A stretch of 64,000 nt of DNA, taken from the NCBI GenBank assembly GCA_947444055.1, contig CANEYR010000013.1:1-64000 (forward strand), given 5' to 3'. The position numbers and the translations under genes are program-made. Origin of the DNA: Planctomycetota bacterium. GTDB lineage: Bacteria > Planctomycetota > UBA1135 > UBA2386. Within the stretch, counting starts at the first letter, position 1. Each line of letters starts with the position of its first letter. Of this stretch, positions 50,824-60,437 are shown one piece after another. The notes beneath the pieces were generated by a model. It ran no database searches, had not been told where the DNA came from, and saw nothing but the letters and a program-made list of their open reading frames with translations.

Positions 50824-53800
50824 TCACTTCGTCGGCGGTGCAATCTCGCGGATGACGGCGCCGCGTTGTTCGTCGAGCACGAGCACGGCGTAGCGAGTGG
50901 CGTTGGCGTTGGGGTCGTCGCTGAGGGAGGCGTAGTCGAAGCGTCCGCGCAGGTCGGTGTAGCCGTCCTTGTGGAAGCGCACGGTGCCGTCAGCGAGCTT
51001 GGCGAAGACCTTGACGTAGGTTTTCGGCAGCGGGGCCTGGGTGTCGGGTGCAGTGACGGCGACCTGGCCGAACGATTCGAGGAAGCGCACCGACAGGGCG
51101 TTGGCGAAGTACTGCTTGCTGCGCACGAGCCCACCGGCGCGCACTTCGACCAGCACGTTCTTCTGCAGGAACTGCGCCGGCAACGCGAAGGCGAGCTGCG
51201 GTTCGCCCTTGGGCAGGTCCTTGGTCTCGGTGAAGTTGGGCCGCACGAAGGCGGCGGCGGTGCCATCCGCAGAGGCGAACGGCTGGGCGGAGAAGGCGAA
51301 CTCGACGTCGAGCTCGTAGTAGCGCACTTCGCACTGCGTCAGGTTCTTGTGGGCGACGGCGATCGTGCGTTCGGTGATCTGTAGTTCGAGCGCCGGCGCG
51401 GTCGCGGCGAGGTCGGCGGTCGGTTCGCCGGTCGCGGTCGTGGTCTTGCCGGCGGCTTCGTCGAGTTGCGTCAGCACGTTGCGGAAGCGCTGCTGCCAAT
51501 GCAGCACGGGGTGGTCCTTGTGGTCTTCCGCCAGCGTGCGCGCCTTCGCCGTCTCGCCGGTGAAGAAGCACAGGTAGGCCGCGAGGTAGTCGTATTGCAC
51601 CTTGGTCGCGACCTTGTTGGCATCGACCTTGGCGAAGCTGGCGAGCGCTTCCTCGATGCGATCTTGCAGCGCTAAGTAGTAGGTGACGACGAGCCAGTCG
51701 TTGGCGTCGAGTTGGGGGTGGTAGCCGAGCAGCGTCATCAGCGACTGGTATTGCTGCGCCAACGCCGCGTTGCCGAGCACGCGCTGGCCGCCGAGTTGGT
51801 GGGCGCGCGGATGCACGAGCGGATCGAGCTCGATGTGTTCGAACAGGCGGCGTTCCTTGGGATCGATCGTCAGCAGCGGCGAAGTGATCGCCATGCCACA
51901 TTGCTGCACGAACTCGTCGGCGTGCTGCAAGTGCTCGCGCGTCGCGGCGAGGTCGCGGTGCAGCAAGCCGTACGACCACAGCGTGTGCTCGTAGACGTGG
52001 CGACTCTTCAGCTTGGCGAGTGCCTGCGTGAAGAACTCGCGCTCGCGCATGCGCCAGGCGATGCGCGAGAGGTCGATGCCTTGCACGTTGTGGGTGTCGA
52101 GGAACGTCAGCACCTCGGCGGCCGTGCCCTGCTGCGAGACGTGCTCCCACGACGTGGTGTCGACCTTGCTCGGCGTCAGCGCCACCGTCAGCGACCGCGG
52201 CTCGGCGTTGGCCGCCAGCTTGCCCTTCTCGGCGGCGTGCGCTGGGTAGTGCGCGAAGGTGCCCGCCGCCGGGAAGTAGAAGGCGTACTCGAGCGTGCCC
52301 GTCGCGTACGGTTCGAGCTGCGCAGGCACGCCCTTCGTCCAGAAGCCCTTCTGCAGCGGCACGGCACCCGCCGGGATCTGCAGCAGCACTTCGACGCTGC
52401 GCTTGCTGGACGTCGGGTTGGTGACGACGACCTGGCAGCCATACGGCACGTCGACCAAGAACTCGTCGGTGACGAACGCATCGCGGCGTTCGCCGTTCTC
52501 GGTGCGGTAGCGATCGTCGAGGCGGAAGAAGTTTTGGCCGAGCAGCAGCGGCGATTGGTCGGCGGCGCGCTCGGTCTTGGTGACTTCCTTGCGCACGAGC
52601 AGCAGCGGCGTGGCGGCTTTCAATGTGCGGCGATCGCCATCGACGGTGACGTCGTGCTTGCCCGCTTCGAACGGCAGGTCGAGCACCGACAGCGCCATCA
52701 TCATTTCGAGGAAGGACCCGCTGGCTTCGACGAGTGCTGTCGACACGAACGGCGTGCCGGTGCGGGCGGTCGCGTAGTCGACCCAGAAGCGATTGGGGGC
52801 GACGACGTCCGCCGTCGACGCGGTCATGCGGCGATGCCACCAGTTGTGTTCGACCAGCAACTTCGTGCTCGCGACGGCGCGGAAAAGCTGCTTGGCCAAG
52901 CCGCGCGTTTGCAGTTCGTCTCGGCGCGCTGCTCCGAGAAAGAAGTCATCGGACCCCGTGACCTTGGCGTCTTCCTGCTCGGTCGCCCGCTCCCGCGAGT
53001 CCTTGTCTTTGCGTTCCTCCGCTGCCGCCACGGGCTTGGCGCTCGGCGGTGCATTCGGAGCCTTGCCTGGTTGCCCACCACGGCGTTGCGGACCGCCGGT
53101 CGCTGGCCCCGATGGCGCGCCGGCTTTCAGCTCCTGTGCGCCGAAGCCATCAAGATCCAACAGGGTCGGTTGCTCGGCGAGTTCCTCGCTCTTGAGAGCG
53201 AGATCGAACAGCTGGTTCAAGCGTTCGCGCGAAACCGGCTGCAGTTCGAGCGCTTCGCGAACCGTCCTGGCCACCGCCTGCTTGCCATCGCCATCGAGTC
53301 GTTGCGCCAACAGGATGCGTTCGATCAGGTTGAGCTGCGCAAACTGCCACGGTTGCACGAACGCGCGCAGGTCATCACCGAGCAGCCAGTGGTCGAGGAA
53401 CGTCTTGTCGAGCTTCTGGGCCAGGAACGGCTTGACCACCGTGTCGAAGAACGCACGGTCCTTGTGGAAGAGGAAGAAGTGCAGCTCGTGGCAAGCGTGT
53501 TGGCGATACAGCGTCTGCTTCTCCGCCGCCGACTTCTTCGGCCACTCGGTGACGAAGGCGAACATCGCCAGATCCGGACTGTTCGAGATGGTCGAGAACA
53601 ATCGGAAGGCACCCGCCAGCGAATCGTGCATCTCAACCTTGGCGTCGCGGGTGTCGAGCACGGTGGTGCCGCCTTCTGCGACGAACTCGATCCGGCGCTG
53701 TTCGACGAAGTGTTCGCTGCCTTCGAGTGCCTTCGCCAAGGTGCGGGCGCGCGGCACCAGCGGTGTCTCGGCGCGCACCAACGTGTCGTAGATGGCTTCA

Positions 53801-56800
53801 GCACCGTCCAGTGCGAGCACATGCACCTGCTGCCCGGCGCCGAGGTCCGTCGCCTTCACGCGCAGCACACCGTCGGCGTCGGGCGTCAGGTTGGCGAGCA
53901 ACACGGAGCCCTGTGGCAGGTAGTCGAACGACGCGAACGTGCCCGCATTCCATGTCCCGCCAGGCCCGGCCGGGCCCGCAGGGCCGCCGGTGGTAGGCCC
54001 GCGCGCCCCGGCGCGGCCGCCAAACTGCCCGCCGCCGTCGCGACCAAAGCCGACTGGCTGGTTCTTGGAGTCGTCGACTTGCCACGGGCTCAGCAGCAGG
54101 CTTGGGCGGCTGAGCATGTTGCCGACGAACTTCGGTGCGAAGCGCCGTTCCAACACGTAGCGGTACTCATCACCAAGCTTGCGACCCGCGTGGTAGCTGC
54201 TCTCGGCGCGATCGAGCTGGAAGGTGGTGAGCGGTTGCACGCCGGCACCGAGCAGGTGAGAGAACGCATCGAAGGTCGGCAGCGCGCGGGTGGCGACCAC
54301 GTGCACGCGCGTGCTCTCGGTGGCGTTGGCGAGGCGAATGACGACGTCATCGCCTTCGAACTGCACGGCGCGAAGGTGCAGCGGCTGTTGCCGCTGGCTC
54401 GCCAGCACGCGGTCGCGGCCGACGAGCCAACTGCCATCGCGCGCACCGGCGGTGATGCGCACGGCGATCGAGTCGCCGGCGCGATGGTCGAGCAGGAGGT
54501 AGTCGCCGGGCGGCAGCTCGCGCAGTTCGAGGAAACCATCGGCGATGGCGAGGTGCGCGAACTCGTCATGGCGGTGGCCGAGCAGCGAGAATTCCGCCCG
54601 CGTTGGGCTGGTCGCCGTGCCCTGGTAGGGAACGCGAAGGGTGTCGCCCATGCGGCCATGCAGGCTCGACGGCAGGCGCAGTCGGGCTTGCGACAGCGCG
54701 AACTCCGTCGCGCTACCGCCGAGGCGTTGCACTCGCACATGCACGATGCCCGGCAGTTCGCCAAGTAGAATGCGGCCGTTGGCGTCGCTCTGCAGCGTGG
54801 TCGTGACGGGTTCGACGTAGTCGCGATGCGTCAAGACAACGGTGCACGGCCGACCCGCCATCGCTTCGCCGTTCTTGCCGCGCGCGTCAACGACATAGCC
54901 GGTCGGTAGCCGCAGCAACATCGTGGTGCCAGTTTCGGCGGTGGCGTCGATGCCGTTCACTGCGAATGAAGTGGTGGCCGTCGCGCACACGACGTCCTTG
55001 CCAGCGAGGTCCTTCACGGTTCCGCGCAAGGTGATGTGCAGCGCCTGCAGCCGTTCGGGCACCTGGATCTCGTGCACGAACTCGCGTTCGTCTTCGAGCG
55101 CCATGCCGCGCACTTCCATCGTGGTGGCGAGGCCGTCTTGGTCGGTGGCGACGATGGTCAGCAGGCGGTTCTCGAGCAGCGACAACGCGACATCGTGGCC
55201 GGTCAGCCGCAGTTGCGGGCGAATGGCGATGCGGGCGGTGCGGCCGGCGATCAGCGATTCGCGGTCGACGAACGCCGCTCCATGCAGTTGGTAGCTCTCC
55301 GCCAGGTGCGTGAACGCCGCCATCGACGAGCGCGACCCGGCGCGCAGCACGATCTGCTTCTGGCCTGGCGCTGTCGAGAACGGCAGCAGCACTTCGCCCT
55401 TGTCGTTGGCGGTGTACTCAACACCACCAAACCACACCGCGGCAGTGGGCACGTGCGCGCCCCGTTCGTCGTAGACGCGCACCATTTGGCCACCGGCCAC
55501 CGTGCGTTCGACGCAGCGCAGGCCGCCCTTGTGGATGACGGCGCGGCTGCTGGTGCCATTGCCGACGAACTCGACGACGTAGGTGCCCGGCTCGCGCAGC
55601 ATCGGCAGGTCGAAGGTGCGGCGCACGCGGCGCAGCGGCACTTCGGTGTAGTGGAAGGTCTGCTCGAAGTTGGCGACGATGCCATCGAGCTCGATCGCGG
55701 CGTCGACTTCCTTCTGCTTCTCTTGGTGGTAGCGATAGGCGTCGATTGCGAACACCTTCACGAGCAGCGTCGGCACGTTCTTGGCGTCGAGGGCGAGCGT
55801 CACCGCGTCGTCAGCGCCGTAGTGCGTGCGCATCGTGGCCGGGAACGTCAGCTCGATGCGCTGCTTGATCTGCTCGAGCGCGGTCGGGTTGGCGAGCATG
55901 GAGTACCAGCGTTCGGGGTCGCCTTGGCCGAGCAGCAGCTTGGTCTCCGCGAGCACGGTCTTGAGCCAGTTGGCGTCGAGCCATTCGGCGTAGGTCTCGT
56001 AGCTATCTTCGCTGGCAAAGAACTGTTCGAGGCAGGCGCGCACCATCGCTTCGTCGTTGCCAATCGGCGGCAAGCCGGTGGCGTACTGTACGCCGAGGTT
56101 GACGTGGTCCTCGCTGCGCGGAAAGCGCTGCACGTGCCCTTCGGCAGGAAAGCCAGAACGACGCGGCAGCCGCAGGTAGGCGAGGAAGCGCTCCTTGTCG
56201 GGGGCGCCTTGCGTCAGGTCGTGCTGCAGCCAATGGAACAGCACGTGCGCCTTCAGCGAGTTGAACGACGACGGCAGCCGCTGCGCGAACGCATGCAGTT
56301 GCTGCAAGTGGGCCGCGAGCGCGACCGGATCGTTGGCCCACGTCGTGTCGGCGGACGGTTGCATGCGTACCAAGCACGCCTCGACGAAGCGCTGCTCGCG
56401 CAGCAGGGCAGGACGCAGCCGCACGCACTCTTCGAGTTGTTCGAGCCGCAGTTGACGGTGCACTTCGAGCGAGCCAAAGCCACCGCTCGCGCGATGGTCG
56501 AGATCGCGCACGACCAACGCGGGCAGGTTGTCGAGGTCGGGTCGGCGCAGGCGGTCCAACAGATTGCGCAGTTGGTTTGGCGTCAGCGTCTGCGCAGCCA
56601 GTGCTGGTAGGGCAGCGTCCGAGAACCCCTGCACGGAGTCGTGCGAATTGGCGAAAGCGCGGCGCGTCAGTTCGGCGGCGGCGACCAACGCCGGATCGAG
56701 TCTCGTTGGCAGATCTGACTTGGCGCCGGGCACCACACGTTGGTGGTCGTAGCGATAGCCGAAGCGATGGGCCAAGAAGGCGAAGGTGCGTTCGGCGCCA

Positions 56801-57105
56801 TCGGCAAAGCTGAGCAAGGCCTCCCGGTTCTGGATCTCGAGCACCCGCCCGTTGTTGCCGAAGCTGTTGATCCAGGTCGGCAGCAGCTTGCGCACGGTGG
56901 CGAAGTCGCGGGCGTCGAGGCGTTCGCGGCAGTGGTAGTAGTACCAGTCGTTCGAACCGGTGATCAGAGTGGCAACCGCCTTGGCGCGGTCGGGTGACAG
57001 GGCGAAGGTCTCCTCGAACCCGATTGGGGTGCCTTGGGCGGTGAGTGCGGTGGCCAGGGCGACGGCGGCGAGGAGAACTTGAGTACGGAAGCTGTGGCTG
57101 TGCAT
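50824..57105 (-). CDS. Giant secreted alpha-2-macroglobulin/MG2-like protein
   Basis: 2093 aa from ATG 57105, which opens a signal peptide (TQVLLAAVALATALTAQG); the frame is open 22 codons further. About 450 residues of helical N-terminus precede beta-rich MG-type domains (KVFAIDAYRYHQEKQKEVDA, FDLPMLREPGTYVVEFVGNG, ARIAIRPQLRLTGHDVALSL), resembling bacterial alpha-2-macroglobulins and MG2 proteins. Near residue 1050 is a collagen-like Gly-Pro-rich insert (GGPAGPAGPGGTW), and near 1360 a Lys/Glu/Pro-rich linker. There is no CxEQ thioester motif, so a covalent protease trap is unlikely. The C-terminus (DLRGRFDYASLSDDPNA) is a carboxypeptidase-regulatory-like fold. Probably periplasmic or surface-located; role unknown. 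Confidence 0.82.
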   Translation of the reverse strand: MHSHSFRTQVLLAAVALATALTAQGTPIGFEETFALSPDRAKAVATLITGSNDWYYYHCRERLDARDFATVRKLLPTWINSFGNNGRVLEIQNREALLSFADGAERTFAFLAHRFGYRYDHQRVVPGAKSDLPTRLDPALVAAAELTRRAFANSHDSVQGFSDAALPALAAQTLTPNQLRNLLDRLRRPDLDNLPALVVRDLDHRASGGFGSLEVHRQLRLEQLEECVRLRPALLREQRFVEACLVRMQPSADTTWANDPVALAAHLQQLHAFAQRLPSSFNSLKAHVLFHWLQHDLTQGAPDKERFLAYLRLPRRSGFPAEGHVQRFPRSEDHVNLGVQYATGLPPIGNDEAMVRACLEQFFASEDSYETYAEWLDANWLKTVLAETKLLLGQGDPERWYSMLANPTALEQIKQRIELTFPATMRTHYGADDAVTLALDAKNVPTLLVKVFAIDAYRYHQEKQKEVDAAIELDGIVANFEQTFHYTEVPLRRVRRTFDLPMLREPGTYVVEFVGNGTSSRAVIHKGGLRCVERTVAGGQMVRVYDERGAHVPTAAVWFGGVEYTANDKGEVLLPFSTAPGQKQIVLRAGSRSSMAAFTHLAESYQLHGAAFVDRESLIAGRTARIAIRPQLRLTGHDVALSLLENRLLTIVATDQDGLATTMEVRGMALEDEREFVHEIQVPERLQALHITLRGTVKDLAGKDVVCATATTSFAVNGIDATAETGTTMLLRLPTGYVVDARGKNGEAMAGRPCTVVLTHRDYVEPVTTTLQSDANGRILLGELPGIVHVRVQRLGGSATEFALSQARLRLPSSLHGRMGDTLRVPYQGTATSPTRAEFSLLGHRHDEFAHLAIADGFLELRELPPGDYLLLDHRAGDSIAVRITAGARDGSWLVGRDRVLASQRQQPLHLRAVQFEGDDVVIRLANATESTRVHVVATRALPTFDAFSHLLGAGVQPLTTFQLDRAESSYHAGRKLGDEYRYVLERRFAPKFVGNMLSRPSLLLSPWQVDDSKNQPVGFGRDGGGQFGGRAGARGPTTGGPAGPAGPGGTWNAGTFASFDYLPQGSVLLANLTPDADGVLRVKATDLGAGQQVHVLALDGAEAIYDTLVRAETPLVPRARTLAKALEGSEHFVEQRRIEFVAEGGTTVLDTRDAKVEMHDSLAGAFRLFSTISNSPDLAMFAFVTEWPKKSAAEKQTLYRQHACHELHFFLFHKDRAFFDTVVKPFLAQKLDKTFLDHWLLGDDLRAFVQPWQFAQLNLIERILLAQRLDGDGKQAVARTVREALELQPVSRERLNQLFDLALKSEELAEQPTLLDLDGFGAQELKAGAPSGPATGGPQRRGGQPGKAPNAPPSAKPVAAAEERKDKDSRERATEQEDAKVTGSDDFFLGAARRDELQTRGLAKQLFRAVASTKLLVEHNWWHRRMTASTADVVAPNRFWVDYATARTGTPFVSTALVEASGSFLEMMMALSVLDLPFEAGKHDVTVDGDRRTLKAATPLLLVRKEVTKTERAADQSPLLLGQNFFRLDDRYRTENGERRDAFVTDEFLVDVPYGCQVVVTNPTSSKRSVEVLLQIPAGAVPLQKGFWTKGVPAQLEPYATGTLEYAFYFPAAGTFAHYPAHAAEKGKLAANAEPRSLTVALTPSKVDTTSWEHVSQQGTAAEVLTFLDTHNVQGIDLSRIAWRMREREFFTQALAKLKSRHVYEHTLWSYGLLHRDLAATREHLQHADEFVQQCGMAITSPLLTIDPKERRLFEHIELDPLVHPRAHQLGGQRVLGNAALAQQYQSLMTLLGYHPQLDANDWLVVTYYLALQDRIEEALASFAKVDANKVATKVQYDYLAAYLCFFTGETAKARTLAEDHKDHPVLHWQQRFRNVLTQLDEAAGKTTTATGEPTADLAATAPALELQITERTIAVAHKNLTQCEVRYYELDVEFAFSAQPFASADGTAAAFVRPNFTETKDLPKGEPQLAFALPAQFLQKNVLVEVRAGGLVRSKQYFANALSVRFLESFGQVAVTAPDTQAPLPKTYVKVFAKLADGTVRFHKDGYTDLRGRFDYASLSDDPNANATRYAVLVLDEQRGAVIREIAPPTK

Positions 57106-57274
57106 TGGCGTTCGAAGGGCGGCCCGGCGGGCCGTGGCAACGGTCGCAAGGCGGTTGCGGCTCATTCCCATTCTTGCGATGTGGGCGGCGGAATCGTCGG
57201 GGTGGTCAGGGATTCTGGGCGCTGCTTGGGCGGGGCGCAGGAATGCCGCGGTGTAGCGCAGGTTCCCTCTGACG

Positions 57275-60172
57275 TCACTTCTTGGCGCGGGCGACGTTCG
57301 CTTCGACTTGCTGCAGGATCTCGGCGAAGCCAGGCAGCGAACGCAGCGATGCGAACTCCGGCCCGGTCGACAGCCACTTGAAGTCGATGCAACCGAGTTG
57401 GGCAGCCGACTGCAGCCAGGTCATGGCCCTGGTCTCGAGGTCGCGGCGACGCGGCGCGCGGTCGCTCTCGTTCCACGCCGCGTCCTTGGCCAGCGCCTCG
57501 ATCGACTGTGCCAGCAGGCCCGACGCGATGCGCAGCGTGCGCGGATTGTCTGGTTGGAGCGTCGTCAGGCGATCGGCCGCGGTCGCTTGGGCGACGTGGT
57601 CGCCGAGCTTCCCGCAGGCTTGGCCGAGAAACCACTCGGCATTGTGCGCCACCGTGCGCCACTGGGAACGGGTCGGCGACTCCGCCAGGGCGGCGGTCGC
57701 CAAGTCCGCTGCCTCCACAAACATGGTGCGCGCCGCCTGCAGTTGGTTGGCATCGAGCAGGCGCGAGGCGAGGTTGACCAGCGAAGCGGCCAGGTTGGCG
57801 CGGTTCTCAGCGATCTTCGGATCGATCGCGATCAATTGCCGCAAGGTGGCGATCGACTGCTCGTACAGCGGCAACGCCTCGTCACCGCGATCTTCGGTGC
57901 GATCGAGAAACAACCCCAGGTCGTTCAACGCCGTGGCCTGCATGCGCAGGGTGTTGGCGTGGTCTGGGTAGTCGAGCAACAGCGAACGAGTGGCGGCGAG
58001 TGCCTCGCGGTAACCAGCTTCTTGGGTCGGCGCGTCCTTCTCCGCGGCGGCGAGCTTGGCGCGCGTCAGCGCCAAGCGCGCCGCCGCGAGCCGCGTCGAA
58101 ACCGGCAGTGCCGTTGAGCCGACGTCGATCGACATTGCGTGTGCTTGGTGCAGCACAAGGCGAAGTTCGTCGATTCGTCCGTGGCTGGCCAAGAAGTACG
58201 CGTGGTCGGCGAGCCCGCACAACACCTGATCGATGGCGCTGCTTCGGAACGTCGTGTCGCGCGTCAGCGGGTCGAGCGCGGTCCACGTCGTTGCGATCGA
58301 CTGGTAGGTGACGACGGCATCCTCGATGCGGCCCAATTGCGCGAGCACGATCGCGATGGCGCGGGCGATCGCCACTTCGTCGATCGCACTCCCGATGTCT
58401 TGCGGCGCCAACTCGCGAGCGGTGCGGCAGTGCTCGAGGGCTTCGTGCAGATTCGTCAGCGCCGGCTGCAAGCGAGCCAACGTCTGCATGCCAGATCCCT
58501 TGGCCTTGAGGGCTTCGGCCAACAGCGCGTGGGACTTGGCACTGGGCGAAGCCGCCAGAACGCGACGGGCCAAGACCTCGGCGCGTTCCGCCGACGTCAC
58601 GGACACTTCGACGCGGCCCAACTCGGCTTCGAGCTGCCACAGCCGCAACGCCGCGCGCGCGGTTTCTTCCTGCAGTTCGGGGTCGTCGACTGACTCGGCC
58701 AGGAAGCGTTCGTAGAACGTGCGCGCACTGTCGAGCAGATCCCGACGTACCGCCAGCATGCGCGGCAGCTCCAGCAGATCCTCGTCGGCAACGCGAGTCA
58801 GCAGGGTATCGACCGCTTCGCGCGCACGATCGCGCTGCTGCTTGGCGTTCGTCAAGGCGGCGCGGATGTCGCGGTTCTTCGCCTGCTGTTGCAGCAAGAA
58901 GGCGGTGGGCGTCACGACGAACAACAGCACGGCGGCGAGCGCCGCGATCGCCCGCGCGGGGTGGCGTTGCACCCAGCGACTGCCAATCAGGTATGCACTC
59001 GGCGGGCGCGCGGTGATCGGCCGCTTGGCCATGACATTGTCGAGGTCGGTGCCGAACGCGGCGGCGTTCGCGTAACGATGGCCGGGATCCGCGTCCATCG
59101 CCTTCTTGCACAGCACGTCGACGTCGCGCGGAATCGTGCGATTGAGCAGTCGCATCGGTGCTGGATGGCCAGCGAGCACGAGGTCGCGCGTCGATGCCGC
59201 GGAGTCCCCGGCGAACGGCATGCGCAGAGTCAGCAGTTCGTAGAGCGTGATGCCGAGCGAGTAGACGTCGGTGCGAGCGTCGATGCGGCTCTTGTCACCG
59301 CGCATCTGTTCGGGCGACATGTAGGCGGGACTGCCGGGCTGGTTGCCGGTGCCAGTGAGGCGCATCGAGCCATCGGCGAGGGCGAGGCCGAAGTCGAGCA
59401 GTTGGGCTCTGCCGTCCAGCGTCAGCATGATGTTGCTCGGCTTGACGTCGCGGTGCAGCACGCCACGTTCGTGGGCGTGCTGGAGAGCTGCCGCAATCGC
59501 GCTCACGATGCGCAGGCACACGCTGGTCCATGGCCCCACGAACGGCGAGTCGCTGTGTTTTGGGGAAGTGGCCGCATCGCGGGTCGGCGCGCTCGCCGTG
59601 GCTCGCGCCTTGGCGATGCTGAGCACGGCGACTTCGAGATCGTGGCCCGTGAGGTAGGCAGGATCGCGGCCAGCGAAGGACTGCAGAATTTCGTCGAGCG
59701 AAGCGCCTTCGACGTGCTCCATCGCCAGCCACGGCACGCCCGCGTCCTCACCCGCCGCGAACACAGGCACGATGCCGGGATGCTGCAGCTTGGCGATGGC
59801 TTCGACTTCGCGGCGAAACCGATCGTGGGCACCGGGAAAGTAGAGGTGCTCCGGCCGCACGAGTTTCAGCGCCACGCGGCGGCCGAGCGAACTCTGTTCG
59901 GCAGGGTAGACGACGCCCATGCCGCCGCCACCGAGGCGCTGCAGCAACCGAAACTCCCCGAGATGCTCAGGGAACGCCACTGGCTGCTTCGACGGGACAG
60001 CTACCTGCGTGGTCGGCGCCAGCAAGCCATAGCCATGCAGACGTTGCAGGTGGGTGCGCGCGCGCTGCGCGTGCTGCGGGTGGGCTGCCAGCACACGCTC
60101 GACGCCGGGCGGCCCGTCTTGTTCGAGCGCGCCGAGAGCTGCCACCAGGACGTCTTCGAACGGGGCGTTCAC
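57275..60172 (-). CDS. Membrane Ser/Thr protein kinase with C-terminal TPR-like region
   Basis: 965 aa from GTG 60172; TTG 60190 is the alternative. Residues about 72-375 are a PknB-type kinase: Gly loop LGGGGMGVVY (81-89), Lys in VALKLV (~103), catalytic loop VLHRDVKPSN, DFGLALADG and SPAYMSPEQMRG. A 50-residue insert before the catalytic loop is common in planctomycete kinases. A membrane helix (AIAALAAVLLFVVTPTAFLL, ~400-420) is followed by 540 residues of helical, TPR-like sensor region ending in YEQSIATLRQLIAIDPK-type repeats. The GTG follows the stop of the upstream small gene by one base, so the two are coupled. Confidence 0.92.
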   Translation of the reverse strand: MNAPFEDVLVAALGALEQDGPPGVERVLAAHPQHAQRARTHLQRLHGYGLLAPTTQVAVPSKQPVAFPEHLGEFRLLQRLGGGGMGVVYPAEQSSLGRRVALKLVRPEHLYFPGAHDRFRREVEAIAKLQHPGIVPVFAAGEDAGVPWLAMEHVEGASLDEILQSFAGRDPAYLTGHDLEVAVLSIAKARATASAPTRDAATSPKHSDSPFVGPWTSVCLRIVSAIAAALQHAHERGVLHRDVKPSNIMLTLDGRAQLLDFGLALADGSMRLTGTGNQPGSPAYMSPEQMRGDKSRIDARTDVYSLGITLYELLTLRMPFAGDSAASTRDLVLAGHPAPMRLLNRTIPRDVDVLCKKAMDADPGHRYANAAAFGTDLDNVMAKRPITARPPSAYLIGSRWVQRHPARAIAALAAVLLFVVTPTAFLLQQQAKNRDIRAALTNAKQQRDRAREAVDTLLTRVADEDLLELPRMLAVRRDLLDSARTFYERFLAESVDDPELQEETARAALRLWQLEAELGRVEVSVTSAERAEVLARRVLAASPSAKSHALLAEALKAKGSGMQTLARLQPALTNLHEALEHCRTARELAPQDIGSAIDEVAIARAIAIVLAQLGRIEDAVVTYQSIATTWTALDPLTRDTTFRSSAIDQVLCGLADHAYFLASHGRIDELRLVLHQAHAMSIDVGSTALPVSTRLAAARLALTRAKLAAAEKDAPTQEAGYREALAATRSLLLDYPDHANTLRMQATALNDLGLFLDRTEDRGDEALPLYEQSIATLRQLIAIDPKIAENRANLAASLVNLASRLLDANQLQAARTMFVEAADLATAALAESPTRSQWRTVAHNAEWFLGQACGKLGDHVAQATAADRLTTLQPDNPRTLRIASGLLAQSIEALAKDAAWNESDRAPRRRDLETRAMTWLQSAAQLGCIDFKWLSTGPEFASLRSLPGFAEILQQVEANVARAKK

Positions 60173-60173
60173 G

Positions 60174-60383
60174 TCATCGTGGCTCGGCAAGGTGCTTGGG
60201 CCACTCGGCGCGCGGCAACGCGAACACCCCGTGCGAGTACTCGTGTTCGTCGAGGTCGTTCGATGCCTGCGCTTGCCGCAAGAACGTGTCCCACCAGCGC
60301 AGCAACTCGTCCCAAGACAGGTTCGCGAGATCGAGGTCCTCCTCGCTCAAGAACTCGTCCCTGGGACCTCCATTGGCAGCCAT
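60174..60383 (-). CDS. Small acidic protein coupled to the kinase
   Basis: 69 aa from ATG 60383 (MAANGGPRDEFLSEEDLDLA). Rich in Asp, Glu and Trp (LSWDELLRWWDTFLRQAQAS), with no signal or membrane helix. It ends one base before, or inside, the start of the kinase gene, which implies coupled translation. It could be a regulator or substrate adaptor of the kinase; no family recognised. Confidence 0.75.
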   Translation of the reverse strand: MAANGGPRDEFLSEEDLDLANLSWDELLRWWDTFLRQAQASNDLDEHEYSHGVFALPRAEWPKHLAEPR

Positions 60384-60437
60384 CGTTCGGCGGACTCTAC
60401 CACGGCTTGGTCGACATCGGTTCGGTGGGGGCGCGGC

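Noticed and set aside
50824-57105. Thioester protease trap
   Set aside because: No CxEQ or CLEQ motif; the only similar spot (YGCQVVV) is not a thioester.
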